Of a stretch of DNA of 64,000 nucleotides, positions 34,652 to 43,033 are shown in pieces (position 1 is the stretch's first letter; each line of letters starts with the position of its first letter). Made by a program: the position numbers and the translations under genes. The notes under the pieces were generated by a model, which ran no database searches, was not told the origin of the DNA, and worked only from the letters and a program-made list of their open reading frames with translations. Source of the stretch: Chitinophagaceae bacterium IBVUCB2 (lineage in GTDB: Bacteria > Bacteroidota > Bacteroidia > Chitinophagales > Chitinophagaceae); the NCBI GenBank assembly GCA_002127295.1, contig NFUV01000001.1, forward strand, positions 1,612,001-1,676,000, in the 5' to 3' direction.

Positions 34652-35452
34652 TTATTGTTTAACAGCTCTAATACTATACACCATCGGCAGTTTTTCTTCC
34701 ATGCCTTTAATATGCCACTTCCCTTTTTCCAACTCTGTCATACTCTTAAAACAAGGGTAAGGGGAAAACATATGTTCATTAAAAAATTCAATATTCAACC
34801 CAGCATTGATTAATGCATTCAACACTTCGCTGATGCTGTGGTTCCAGCTATATTCTTTGCCGGTGATGTATGCATTGCGATCTGTATAGGTTCCTTCATT
34901 TTCTGTTATTATCAACTCCCTGTTATCGTAATGATATTTAATATGTGTAAAATCATCATCAAACATCCATAACACCGGGTGAAACTCTGCTATATAAAAT
35001 AATCCGCCAGGTTTTAAATAATAAGAAACGATATCTGCCCATTTATCTAAATCCGGCAACCAGCCGATTGTTCCGTAAGAAGTAAAAACGATATCAAACT
35101 TTTCATCGAGCTGATCTTTTAAATCGTACACATTACTACAAACGAATTTTGCATTCAATTTTAATTCATCATTTAGTTTTTTTGCTTCACTGATAGCAGT
35201 GTCCGATAAGTCAACGCCTGTCACATCAGCTCCTCTTCTTGCCCAATCCAAACTATCCATTCCAAAATGACATTGTAAATGAAGCATAGTTTTGCCATTT
35301 ACGTCCTTTAGTTCATTTAATTCAATGGAAGTTAAAACGGTTTCACCTTTCTTAAATCCTGCCAGGTTGTAGAAAGAAGAATCTTTATGGACATCTGTAC
35401 GCTGGTTCCATAAATTTTTGTTGGCCTCAAAATATTCATTCAAATTTTCCAT
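34652..35452 (-). CDS. Class I SAM-dependent methyltransferase
   Basis: 266-residue cytosolic methyltransferase. Motif I region: KTMLHLQCHFGMDSLDWARRGADVTGVDLSDTAISEAKKL, where the aspartate of GVDLS binds the SAM ribose; motif II FDIVFTSYGTIGWLPDLDKWADIV; motif III LKPGGLFYIAEFHPVLW. The FHPVLWMFDDD and C-terminal NAGLNIEFFNEHMFSPYPC segments are typical of a Bacteroidota group of unknown substrate. It is inserted between tsf and pyrH, 36 bases before pyrH on the same strand, so co-transcription with pyrH is likely. Confidence 0.86.
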   Translation of the reverse strand: MENLNEYFEANKNLWNQRTDVHKDSSFYNLAGFKKGETVLTSIELNELKDVNGKTMLHLQCHFGMDSLDWARRGADVTGVDLSDTAISEAKKLNDELKLNAKFVCSNVYDLKDQLDEKFDIVFTSYGTIGWLPDLDKWADIVSYYLKPGGLFYIAEFHPVLWMFDDDFTHIKYHYDNRELIITENEGTYTDRNAYITGKEYSWNHSISEVLNALINAGLNIEFFNEHMFSPYPCFKSMTELEKGKWHIKGMEEKLPMVYSIRAVKQ

Positions 35453-35468
35453 GTGATAAAAATAAAAA

Positions 35469-35496
35469 AAGCGTCCCGCTAAATAACGGGACGCTT
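35469..35496 (-). terminator. Intrinsic terminator of the rplM-rpsI-rpsB-tsf run
   Basis: GCGTCCCG (35471-35478) pairs perfectly with CGGGACGC (35487-35494), extended by A-T pairs; on the minus strand it is followed by a long T run. It lies 24 bases after the tsf stop. Confidence 0.92.
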
Positions 35497-35519
35497 AAAA
35501 AATTATAAGTTCAATAATA

Positions 35520-36356
35520 TTAGCCTAACGCTACTCTCTTAAATTCTGTAACTGTTACATTACCGCTTTCTTTCAGGTAATCGCCAACAGTTTTGCCCCC
35601 ATCTTTTACGAAAGCTTGTGCTGTTAATGTTTGCTCTTTGAAGAAAGCTCCCATTTTACCTTCAGCAATTTTAGCCAGCATTTCTTCTGGTTTGCCTGCC
35701 ATTTTAGGATCTTCTTTCATTACATCTATTACGATGGCTTTTTCTCTTGCTACTACTTCTGCAGGAACACTTGCAGCATCAACAGCTACAGGGTTCAAGG
35801 CAGCAATTTGCATAGCTACGTCTTTACCTACTTCAACAGCTTCTTTATCTAAGCCAACTAATACACCGATGCGGTATGCACCATGTATATAAGAGGCAAC
35901 GTAAGGAGCTTCAACTCTTTGGTACTTTGTGATACCGATCTTCTCACCGATGGAAGCTAACTTATCATTGATAAGGTCTGAAATTTTTGCACCGTTTACA
36001 ACAGTGTCATTCAATTCTTCTACAGTTTTGATATTACCAGCAATAGCGGCATCAGCGATGCTTTGTACCATTGCAATAAAATCTGCATTCTTAGAAACGA
36101 AATCAGTTTCGCAGCTAACACATACAACGATTCCGGTTTTGTTGTCGGCAGTTGTTTGTGCTATTACTACACCTTCTTTTGCTTCACGGTCGCTTCTTTT
36201 AGCGGCTACTTTTTGACCTTGCTTGCGCAACCAGTCAATAGCAGCTTCAAAATCGCCGTTTGTTTCTGTTAAAGCCTTGCGGCAATCCATCATACCCGCA
36301 CCAGTAGCCTGGCGAAGTTTGTTTATGTCTTGTGCACTTATTGTTGCTGTACTCAT
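35520..36356 (-). CDS. tsf: Translation elongation factor Ts
   Basis: 278-residue nucleotide-exchange factor for EF-Tu. The N-terminal UBA-like domain INKLRQATGAGMMDCRKALTETNGDFEAAIDWLRKQG is diagnostic, with the conserved TGAGMMDCKKAL block, and the core has CVSCETDFVSKNADF, which contacts EF-Tu. Full length. It follows rpsB as usual, but with a 196-base gap containing a dispersed repeat; a terminator follows the stop. Confidence 0.96.
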   Translation of the reverse strand: MSTATISAQDINKLRQATGAGMMDCRKALTETNGDFEAAIDWLRKQGQKVAAKRSDREAKEGVVIAQTTADNKTGIVVCVSCETDFVSKNADFIAMVQSIADAAIAGNIKTVEELNDTVVNGAKISDLINDKLASIGEKIGITKYQRVEAPYVASYIHGAYRIGVLVGLDKEAVEVGKDVAMQIAALNPVAVDAASVPAEVVAREKAIVIDVMKEDPKMAGKPEEMLAKIAEGKMGAFFKEQTLTAQAFVKDGGKTVGDYLKESGNVTVTEFKRVALG

Positions 36357-36436
36357 TGTAATTAATAATTAATGATTAAAGACTTAATAATTCTCTTTAA
36401 GCAGTTGGTTTGAGTAATTGCGGACACTTTGCATAA

Positions 36437-36505
36437 TGCTCAGTAAAGAACAGAACGTACAAGAGTGCGACGCAACGAAGTTGATAGTAGTACTGCAGTT
36501 TGATC
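36437..36505 (-). repeat. Dispersed intergenic repeat, copy 2 (tsf leader)
   Basis: On the minus strand this interval reads CTGCA, GTACTACTA, TCAACT, TTGCGTCGCAC, TCTTG, then GAGCATT, the same blocks in the same order as 24215-24285. It sits in the 196-base gap between rpsB and tsf, in the sense orientation of tsf. The two copies are diverged between the blocks. Confidence 0.7.
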
Positions 36506-36552
36506 AATGATTGTATTAACTACAAATCATAAACTTTAAACTACAAACTGCC

Positions 36553-37458
36553 TTATCTTCTTCCACCACCCGGGCCTCTGCTACCACCGCCAGCTCCACC
36601 CGGAGTACGACGACGTTGTCCGCCACCTGCACCACCGCCTGGTCCACCAGCACCACGGCCTCTTCCGCCACGGCCACCTTCAGCTTGTGCTTCAGCTTCC
36701 AATCTTGCTGCTTTTCTTTCTTTTTCATCATCACTTACATCATCCACTTCTTCATCTTTTGCAGCTTGTCTTTCAGCAAGACCTTCTGCAATAGCAGCAG
36801 TGATATAATTAACAATGATGGCGATCGATTTAGTAGCATCGTCGTTACCCGGAATTGCGAAGTCAACTTTATTTGGATCGCAGTTAGTATCAACTACACC
36901 AAAAGTGGCAACACCTAAGCGCTTAGCTTCTGCCAATGCAATATGTTCATGCCCGATATCCACTAAGAATAAAGCAGCAGGTACACGGCCCAATTGAGCG
37001 ATACCACCTAATACTTTTTCCATTTTGTCTTTATCACGGCTCAATGTCAAACGTTCTTTTTTAGTGATGCTGTCGAAAGAACCATCACCTAACATTTTTT
37101 CAATGCTCTGCATTTTCTTTACACTCTTACGAACTGTGTTGAAGTTGGTCAGCATACCACCTAACCAACGTTCTGTTACGAAAGGCATGTTTATTTTTTG
37201 TGCAGACTCTTTTACGATGTCCTTTGCTTGCTTCTTAGTACCTACAAACAAGATCTTTTTTCCGCTGCGTGCAATTTGTTTCATTGCAGCTGCAGTTTCC
37301 TGAAGACACTCTACTGTTTTATTCAGGTCGATGATGTGAATACCTTTCTTTTCAGCGAAGATGTAAGGCAACATCTTAGGATTCCATTTCTTCTTCAGGT
37401 GACCGAAGTGTACACCTGCTTCCAAAAGTTGCTGTTGTAGTGAAGTGTTATTTTCCAT
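36553..37458 (-). CDS. rpsB: 30S ribosomal protein S2 with a Gly/Arg-rich C-terminal tail
   Basis: 301-residue S2. The core (~1-230) is canonical: LLEAGVHFGHLKKKWNPKM at the start, FVGTKKQAKDIV, RWLGGMLTNFNTVRKS, LFLVDIGHEHIALAEAKRLGV, and FAIPGNDDATKSIAIIVNYI. An acidic linker (AKDEEVDDVSDDEKERKA) follows, and then about 40 residues made almost only of glycine and arginine (GGRGGRGRGAGG ... GGSRGPGGGRR), resembling an RGG-type RNA-binding tail. Ordinary S2 is about 240 residues, so the tail is an extension. The gene lies in the order rplM, rpsI, rpsB, tsf. Confidence 0.95.
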   Translation of the reverse strand: MENNTSLQQQLLEAGVHFGHLKKKWNPKMLPYIFAEKKGIHIIDLNKTVECLQETAAAMKQIARSGKKILFVGTKKQAKDIVKESAQKINMPFVTERWLGGMLTNFNTVRKSVKKMQSIEKMLGDGSFDSITKKERLTLSRDKDKMEKVLGGIAQLGRVPAALFLVDIGHEHIALAEAKRLGVATFGVVDTNCDPNKVDFAIPGNDDATKSIAIIVNYITAAIAEGLAERQAAKDEEVDDVSDDEKERKAARLEAEAQAEGGRGGRGRGAGGPGGGAGGGQRRRTPGGAGGGSRGPGGGRR

Positions 37459-37537
37459 TTTCTTTTTTATAAAGAGTTTATATTCTAATTATGTTGCTTG
37501 TTGGCTGCTGGTATGAAACCAGCAACCAATAACCAGG

Positions 37538-37927
37538 TTAACGTTTAGAGAACTGGTAGCTACGACGAGCTTTCTTATGACCGAATTTCTTACGTTCAAC
37601 TGATCTTGGATCTCTTTTCAATAAACCGGCTGCTTTTAATGCAGGGCGAAACTCAGGGTTGATTTCCAGCAATACCCTTGCAATACCCAACATAGCTGCT
37701 TCTGCCTGGCCTTTAACACCACCACCGGCAGCGTTTATTTTCACATCAAATTTATTAGCAACATCAACTGTTTTTAGCGGACGTTCTACCTGGTTTTGTA
37801 AATAAACCAGTGGAAAATAAGTTTTGTAGTCTTTATCGTTCACTGTGATAGTGCCTTCTCCTTTGGAAAGAAACACCCTTGTCACAGCTGCTTTACGACG
37901 ACCAATTCCGTTTTTTTGCTTTTCCAT
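37538..37927 (-). CDS. rpsI: 30S ribosomal protein S9
   Basis: 129-residue S9, near the P site of the small subunit. NGIGRRKAAVTRVFLSKGEGTITVN at the start, GGGVKGQAEAAMLGIARVLL in the middle, and the conserved basic end DPRSVERKKFGHKKARRSYQFSKR whose last arginine touches P-site tRNA. Directly downstream of rplM (37-base gap), the universal L13-S9 pair. Confidence 0.97.
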   Translation of the reverse strand: MEKQKNGIGRRKAAVTRVFLSKGEGTITVNDKDYKTYFPLVYLQNQVERPLKTVDVANKFDVKINAAGGGVKGQAEAAMLGIARVLLEINPEFRPALKAAGLLKRDPRSVERKKFGHKKARRSYQFSKR

Positions 37928-37964
37928 TTTTATTTATTTGGAATTTGTAATTTTTAATTGGGGA

Positions 37965-38408
37965 TTAGAACTTTAGTTCTTTAGGTTGTTGTGCAGTGTG
38001 CGGATGTGCAGCACCTGTGTACACAAATAATTTTTTGTACATCTTGCGACCTAAACGATTTTTAGGAAGCATGCCTTTTACTGCTCTTTCGATAACCACC
38101 TCTGGTCTGCGATTGATCAGGTTTCTTGCAACTTCTTCTTTACGGCCACCCGGATAACCACTGAAAGTATCATATACTTTTTGGTCCAGTTTGTTACCGG
38201 TTAAAACAACTTTCTCGCAGTTGGTAACGATAATGTAATCACCAGTGTCAACGTGTGGAGTATAGTATGCTTTGTTTTTACCACGAAGTATCGCAGCAAT
38301 TTTAGCACACATACGTCCAACGGTTTGATTAGTACCATCTACAACATACCAAGTACGTTGCACGGTAGCCTCGTTCGCATGTTTCGTTGTGAAATGTAAT
38401 TTGCTCAT
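37965..38408 (-). CDS. rplM: 50S ribosomal protein L13
   Basis: 147-residue L13, an early-assembly large-subunit protein. It has [63 protein letters not shown] and the [31 protein letters not shown] signature. It heads the ribosomal run; a TACCTTTG -7 element lies about 97 bases upstream, and an inverted repeat in that leader may play a part in autoregulation, which is inference. Confidence 0.97.
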   Translation of the reverse strand: MSKLHFTTKHANEATVQRTWYVVDGTNQTVGRMCAKIAAILRGKNKAYYTPHVDTGDYIIVTNCEKVVLTGNKLDQKVYDTFSGYPGGRKEEVARNLINRRPEVVIERAVKGMLPKNRLGRKMYKKLFVYTGAAHPHTAQQPKELKF

Positions 38409-38457
38409 TTTAGAAATCTTTTTGCTGTTGGCTCATCGCTTTCAGCGTTAAATAATA

Positions 38458-38512
38458 AACAAGTGAGCTATCCCTCAACTTGTTCCCTTTTTTAATTGGG
38501 AGTGCAAAGGTA
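38458..38512 (-). promoter_or_regulatory. Promoter element and leader hairpin of rplM
   Basis: On the minus strand TACCTTTG (38512 down to 38505) fits the -7 consensus. Downstream, AACAAGT and ACTTGTT (within 38458-38486) can form a stem in the leader. The -33 element is unclear: a TTTG lies 15 bases upstream of the -7, shorter than usual. Confidence 0.5.
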
Positions 38513-38628
38513 GGTTTGAGTGGAATTCAAACCTATAATTTGGGGAGCTTATTTTTACAGCACCTTTGTAAGATGCTGGTTTTCAATAATAATTTTGACG
38601 ATAAAAATAAAAGCTGGCAATTAGTCAA

Positions 38629-39657
38629 TTACTCCCACCAGTTTGAACCCGAATATTCGCCTCCAATAGTCAAAGGCTCCCCGATTTTTGGAGTGTTGGT
38701 GGGCATACCTAAATCTTTGGCTTTTGCAGTTACCCGTTTTATAGATTCGTTCCAGGGGTGCATTCCTAATTTAAATTTCCCCCAGTGTACAGGTAATAAA
38801 GCTTTTGCTTTTAAATCAACGGCCGCCTGGGCTGTTTCTTCCGGCATCATATGAATGAGTGGCCACATGGTATTATATTGACCACATTCTAAAATGGCCA
38901 TGTCGAACGGACCATGTTTTTCACCGATCTCTTTAAAATGAGAATCATATCCGGAATCGCCGCCGATGTATAAATTATGAGTTGAAGTTTTTAGAATGAA
39001 AGAAGACCATAATGTTTGTCCCCTTTTTATTCCCCTGCCGGAAAAATGACGGGCTGGTGCTGCAGTTATCTGTATGTTATCTTCTACCGTTGTTGTTTGC
39101 CACCAATCTAACTCGGTTATATTATTTATAGCTATACCCCAATGTTTTAAATGAGAGCTGATACCTAAAGAGCAAATCACATTACCAATTTTGCTTTTTA
39201 GTTTACGAATGGTTTTGAAATCAAGATGATCATAGTGATCATGTGTGAGAATAAGATAATCAATTGGCGGCATGTCTTCTGCTTTGTATTCATTACTACC
39301 CGGAAAAGCTTTTACCATATATGATACAGGAGCGGCATTGCCACTGAACACAGGATCGATCAAAAAGTTTTTATTGGCAATCCGAATTAAATAAGAGGAG
39401 TGGCCAAACCATACTATTAGCGGTTCTTCTCCTTCTAATTTCTTCAAATCTGTTTTTACAAAAGGCAATATAGTTGAGGGTGCTGTTTCAGGATGCTTCT
39501 TAAAAAACTCTTTCATCATTTTCCAGTACGAAACATCTTCTGGCTTCATAGCTGTAGGCGAAAGATTCTGAAAGGCACCATTCTTATAGTTAGGAGATTG
39601 CTGTAAACTCTGCAGTAGCTTACCTGTTGGAAGTTTACCAGTAATTTTCAGTGACAT
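38629..39657 (-). CDS. MBL-fold metallo-hydrolase (UlaG/NAPE-PLD-like)
   Basis: 342-residue cytosolic metallo-beta-lactamase-fold protein. The core has LIVWFGHSSYLIRIANKNFLIDPVFSG, the metal motif ILTHDHYDHLDF (HxHxDH near residue 140), ITAAPARHFSGRG, LYIGGDSGYD, and MMPEETAQAAVDLKAKALLPVHWGKFKLG with the last histidine. This pattern fits the UlaG / phosphodiesterase branch (lipoprotein-like NAPE-PLD relatives). The N-terminal ~70 residues are a family extension (SLQQSPNYKNGAFQN). The substrate is unknown. The gene is alone. Confidence 0.9.
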   Translation of the reverse strand: MSLKITGKLPTGKLLQSLQQSPNYKNGAFQNLSPTAMKPEDVSYWKMMKEFFKKHPETAPSTILPFVKTDLKKLEGEEPLIVWFGHSSYLIRIANKNFLIDPVFSGNAAPVSYMVKAFPGSNEYKAEDMPPIDYLILTHDHYDHLDFKTIRKLKSKIGNVICSLGISSHLKHWGIAINNITELDWWQTTTVEDNIQITAAPARHFSGRGIKRGQTLWSSFILKTSTHNLYIGGDSGYDSHFKEIGEKHGPFDMAILECGQYNTMWPLIHMMPEETAQAAVDLKAKALLPVHWGKFKLGMHPWNESIKRVTAKAKDLGMPTNTPKIGEPLTIGGEYSGSNWWE

Positions 39658-39744
39658 GAATCAATATTTTTCAGCCTGCAAATTACTGCCCTGTATTACA
39701 GGTTGCTATTTGATTTCGGTGAATGAACGGTTTTAAAAGGTGAA

Positions 39745-40458
39745 TCAGGCAGTAACCCGTTTAACCACTACCCGATTACTGGTGAGATGTACAATATTTA
39801 CCGGTATTATATCGCCTTCTTTGATTGTTTCCTTTTCTGCTTCGGTAACGCTTAGCTTGGCTTGCATTTTTTCTCCAAATAAATTCAAATACACAGCATG
39901 CGGAGAAACTCTTGCCACAACAGCTTCAATATCTATTTTTTTATCGAAGTGTTGTAATGCTTTTTTGTATTCCGCTGTATAATTATGCGAGAAGAGTTCG
40001 GCAGCAATACTATTAGGCTTATCAATATTTATCAATTTAAAACTGATAGCAACATTAGCTGCAGTTTCCACAGGTTCTTTTTCCCACTTGGACAATTGAA
40101 TAGGAAATAGCACATAGCTCTCAACTTCTTTTACAAAAAATTTCCCATCTACAATTTTTAAATATCCGGCAAACCTGTTTTCTATTGCTGATTTTTGAAT
40201 TAGTAAATCAACTGCTTCGTTATGAATAAACTTTACATTATACGCCGTCATTTTATCGCCCCGGTCGGATAAGCGTAGTTGAAAACTTACACTATCATTT
40301 AATTTGAATTGATGTGGTTTTTTACCACTATCTGCTGCATTTGTTTTGAAATTAACAGATTTCTGTTTTGTATTGTGCAGGTAATCAATTGTTGCAAACT
40401 GTTTTTCGTAATTAATAAACGAAATTTTCCCCCGGTATACTTGTTCGTCTTTTTCCAT
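39745..40458 (-). CDS. Predicted RNA-binding protein with cold-shock-like and S1-like domains
   Basis: 237-residue cytosolic protein from ATG 40458. The N-terminal ~70 residues look like a diverged cold-shock domain: RGKISFINYEKQFATIDYL, KSVNFKTNAA, LNDSVSFQLRLSDRGDKMTAYNV follow the order KGxVKxFN, GFGFI, VFxH, GxxVxF, G..A.NV. The C-terminal ~65 residues look like an S1 domain: IDIEAVVARVSPHAVYLNLFGEKMQAKLSV, then IKEGDIIPVNIVHLTSNRVVVKRV. The middle (~75-165) is not recognised. Both end domains are OB folds, so it probably binds RNA or single-stranded DNA. Domain calls are by eye. Confidence 0.6.
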   Translation of the reverse strand: MEKDEQVYRGKISFINYEKQFATIDYLHNTKQKSVNFKTNAADSGKKPHQFKLNDSVSFQLRLSDRGDKMTAYNVKFIHNEAVDLLIQKSAIENRFAGYLKIVDGKFFVKEVESYVLFPIQLSKWEKEPVETAANVAISFKLINIDKPNSIAAELFSHNYTAEYKKALQHFDKKIDIEAVVARVSPHAVYLNLFGEKMQAKLSVTEAEKETIKEGDIIPVNIVHLTSNRVVVKRVTA

Positions 40459-40543
40459 GTTGCTGCAAATGTAAGTAATCACAGACTATGGGATTTAAAT
40501 GGATTAGTTGCTTTCAGTATATTTAATCCATAATCAATGTAAA

Positions 40544-41146
40544 ATGTCAACACGTCTATTAGGCCGGGATAATTTTGGTGATCCAAAAAATGCAGGCAAT
40601 CTCATGTCGATTGAGGAGGCAAATATTTTATTAAATGAATGGGTGCCGAATGAAAAACTTCGCCTCCATATGAAGCAGGTTGCTGCTAATATGAAAGCAT
40701 GGGCCATTGAAAAAGAAAATGCGGATGAACAAATGGCGTTGAAATGGGAACTGGCAGGTTTACTACATGATGCTGATTGGGAAAAATATCCTGATGACCA
40801 TTGCAGAGTGATTGTAGAAGAATTAGAAAAAAGAAATATTGATCCCGATGTTATTCATTGTATTGCTTCTCATGGTCCTGCTGTTTTTGGCGTAGAGCCT
40901 GTAAATAAGATGGATAAAATGATCTATGCAATTGATGAGTTAAGCGGATTGATTCATGCCTATAGTTTGCTTCGTCCCGAAGGATATAATGGTATGGAAG
41001 TAAAAAGTATAAAGAAGAGATTAAAAGAAAAAGCATTTGCCGCCCAGGTAAGCAGAGAAGATATTGCCGATGCAGTTTCAAGAATTGACGTGACACTTGA
41101 AGAATTGATCCAGTTTATTATTGATCACCAGGGATCTGTAAAATAA
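40544..41146 (+). CDS. HD-domain hydrolase-like protein
   Basis: 200 residues from ATG 40544 (a TTG-initiated frame begins 36 bases upstream). HD motif elements: LRLHMKQVAANMKAWA (first histidine), WELAGLLHDADWEKYPDDH (HD pair, near residue 80), and VIHCIASHGPA (later histidine), the arrangement of metal-dependent phosphohydrolases acting on nucleotides. It fits a short family of stand-alone HD proteins common in Bacteroidota. The substrate is unknown. It ends in a shared terminator with the convergent starch operon. Confidence 0.82.
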   Translation: MSTRLLGRDNFGDPKNAGNLMSIEEANILLNEWVPNEKLRLHMKQVAANMKAWAIEKENADEQMALKWELAGLLHDADWEKYPDDHCRVIVEELEKRNIDPDVIHCIASHGPAVFGVEPVNKMDKMIYAIDELSGLIHAYSLLRPEGYNGMEVKSIKKRLKEKAFAAQVSREDIADAVSRIDVTLEELIQFIIDHQGSVK

Positions 41147-41147
41147 T

Positions 41148-41173
41148 AAAGGCTGCCTTGTTGGGCAGCCTTT
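41148..41173. terminator. Bidirectional terminator between the HD gene and the starch operon
   Basis: AAAGGCTGCC (41148-41157), loop TTGTTG, GGCAGCCTTT (41164-41173): a perfect 10-base-pair stem flanked by A and T on the two sides, serving convergent genes. Confidence 0.88.
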
Positions 41174-41193
41174 ACTGTATTCAAAAAGAGATT

Positions 41194-42999
41194 TTAGTTA
41201 ATAGTTACGGTTTGGGTATGTTCATTTAAAGTAATTGTATAAGAGCCCGTAGTGGTTGGTGTTTTAAAGTTGTCACTTCCATCCCATCTAATACCTCTAG
41301 CTGTACCGGTAGCTGTGCTTCCGCCGCTATTATCTTCATAATCGAAAGCTCCCCAATCGTTACCTGCCAGGAACTTAATTTCTTTTCCGGCAACAAGTGT
41401 AAGTGTAATTGTCCAAACACCATTACCGCTATATGTCATTTGAGGAGAAGCTCCTGGATTCCAATCCGGAACACCTTGCATTCCATTACCAACTACTCTC
41501 ATTTCTACTGCTGGGCTTTGCTCAAATTTAACTTGCTGCCCGTTAGTTCCATCCCAAATCACTCTTGAACGTGGAGCTGCTGCTGCCCGTAGATTTGGAT
41601 CACCACCATCATAGTTAAGATTTCCGCCACCTGCATCTCCCCACCAGCGATCGTTGCCAATTCCAAAGGTCCATGCCGCTCCTGCTGAACCATCGTGTAA
41701 TTTAAATTCCTCACCCGCTGATGAGTTGGTAACGATAATAAACTTGTTTCTGTTTACATATCCGCCGTATGTTGGTGCTGTAGGATTCCAACCCTGCATA
41801 CCACCTACAATACCCACTTGTTTTTGCTGTACGTAGGCTATATTATTTTCTACATCCAGTGTTAAGCGATAGAGACCACTGGTACCTATTACGAAGTTGC
41901 CTCCAACATTGTAACCGGTAGAAAATCCGGCTCCGCTGGCACCATTGTTACCATAACCTGATCCCCAATCGCCTTTTACTTTAAAGAATTTAAATTCGTC
42001 ACCGGCATTTAATTTAACGTAAGCATAAAACACTTTGCCAAAACGATCTGATTTTTTGTCGGTAATGATCTCCCATGGGTTATTAATATCCCAACCAGTT
42101 ATATTACCAACGATATAGAATTTAATTTGACGAAGAAGGAACAAATTGTTCATGTAATCAGCCTGCTGTTTCCAGGTTCCGGATGTAGCTACAACTGTCC
42201 ATTTAAGGTTAGCCTGTAAACTCAAGTCAGCAAATCCATGGTTTGCCAGGGAGTCGCTAATTTGTTTGGTAGTGGCAGATAATAAACTATCCGCACCACT
42301 ATTATCAGAAGCAATGGAGAACAGGGTTTGTGTGTTCCAGTCTATCGGTAATTCTTTTCCGTTAGCATCTAATTTTCTTTCTGCGAATAATACTCTGTAT
42401 GTAACCGCAGGACCACCCGTTGCAGGTTTTGATCTTGTCCAGTTGAACTTAATTATATCCGTTGTAGAAACAGGATTGATCTCCATCGGCGTAATTGTTG
42501 GAACAGGGCCTAACAAAACAAATGGAGATGCACCATCTTTCATCCGGGTGATGGTGATATTAAAAACACTTGTACTTAAAATTGTTACTGAGCCGTTTGT
42601 TGCTCTTACAGTCCAAATCATGTCTGTAGTAGCTCCATCAGCAATTGCTTTTGCTTTCAGGGCATCATCAATTTGCTTGTGTGTAAGTCCTAATGAAGTG
42701 GCTCCGCCGGGAACATCGAATTCAATAAACGGAGTATTTAAATTCCCGCCGGTTTTTAGTGCCGCTACAATTTTATACGTGGGGGAAGTGATCAGCCCCG
42801 GGCGGGCTGCATTCCAGGAGAATGGAACTACTGCATTGGGCGTAGCTGCATTTAGTTTTATAACACTACTTGAAACAGGAGTGATTAGTGTAAAATCTAC
42901 CAATCCTTCACCTGTTGGCGTATTATCAGCAAAATCAACTTTCTTACAGCTATTCAGCAGTACTACCGCTACAGAAAGTATATAAACAATTTTTTTCAT
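41194..42999 (-). CDS. susE: SusE/SusF-type starch-binding outer-membrane lipoprotein
   Basis: 601-residue surface lipoprotein (signal MKKIVYILSVAVVLLNSC, cysteine ~18) and the last gene of the starch operon. The N-terminal ~300 residues are SusE-type beta domains that start VDFTLITPVSSSVIKLNAATPNAVVPFSWNAA and repeat the F.W.....YKI pattern. The C-terminal half contains starch-binding modules: FYIVGNITGWDINNPWEI, AYVQQKQVGIVGGMQGWNPTAP and MRVVGNGMQGVPDWNPGASPQMTYSG, each with the W-N-P aromatic platform of SusE/SusF CBMs. It should hold starch at the cell surface near SusC/SusD. Confidence 0.92.
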   Translation of the reverse strand: MKKIVYILSVAVVLLNSCKKVDFADNTPTGEGLVDFTLITPVSSSVIKLNAATPNAVVPFSWNAARPGLITSPTYKIVAALKTGGNLNTPFIEFDVPGGATSLGLTHKQIDDALKAKAIADGATTDMIWTVRATNGSVTILSTSVFNITITRMKDGASPFVLLGPVPTITPMEINPVSTTDIIKFNWTRSKPATGGPAVTYRVLFAERKLDANGKELPIDWNTQTLFSIASDNSGADSLLSATTKQISDSLANHGFADLSLQANLKWTVVATSGTWKQQADYMNNLFLLRQIKFYIVGNITGWDINNPWEIITDKKSDRFGKVFYAYVKLNAGDEFKFFKVKGDWGSGYGNNGASGAGFSTGYNVGGNFVIGTSGLYRLTLDVENNIAYVQQKQVGIVGGMQGWNPTAPTYGGYVNRNKFIIVTNSSAGEEFKLHDGSAGAAWTFGIGNDRWWGDAGGGNLNYDGGDPNLRAAAAPRSRVIWDGTNGQQVKFEQSPAVEMRVVGNGMQGVPDWNPGASPQMTYSGNGVWTITLTLVAGKEIKFLAGNDWGAFDYEDNSGGSTATGTARGIRWDGSDNFKTPTTTGSYTITLNEHTQTVTIN

Positions 43000-43033
43000 G
43001 ACAGTTGTATTAATAAGTTTTCAAACAATCGTT

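Noticed and set aside
36519-36550. ACTACAAA direct repeats before tsf
   Set aside because: Two short copies in an A/T-rich gap; too short and simple to claim function beyond the neighbouring dispersed repeat.
42266-42985. Plus-strand frame opposite susE
   Set aside because: Antisense shadow of the SusE lipoprotein; residue pattern follows the codon bias of the opposite strand.
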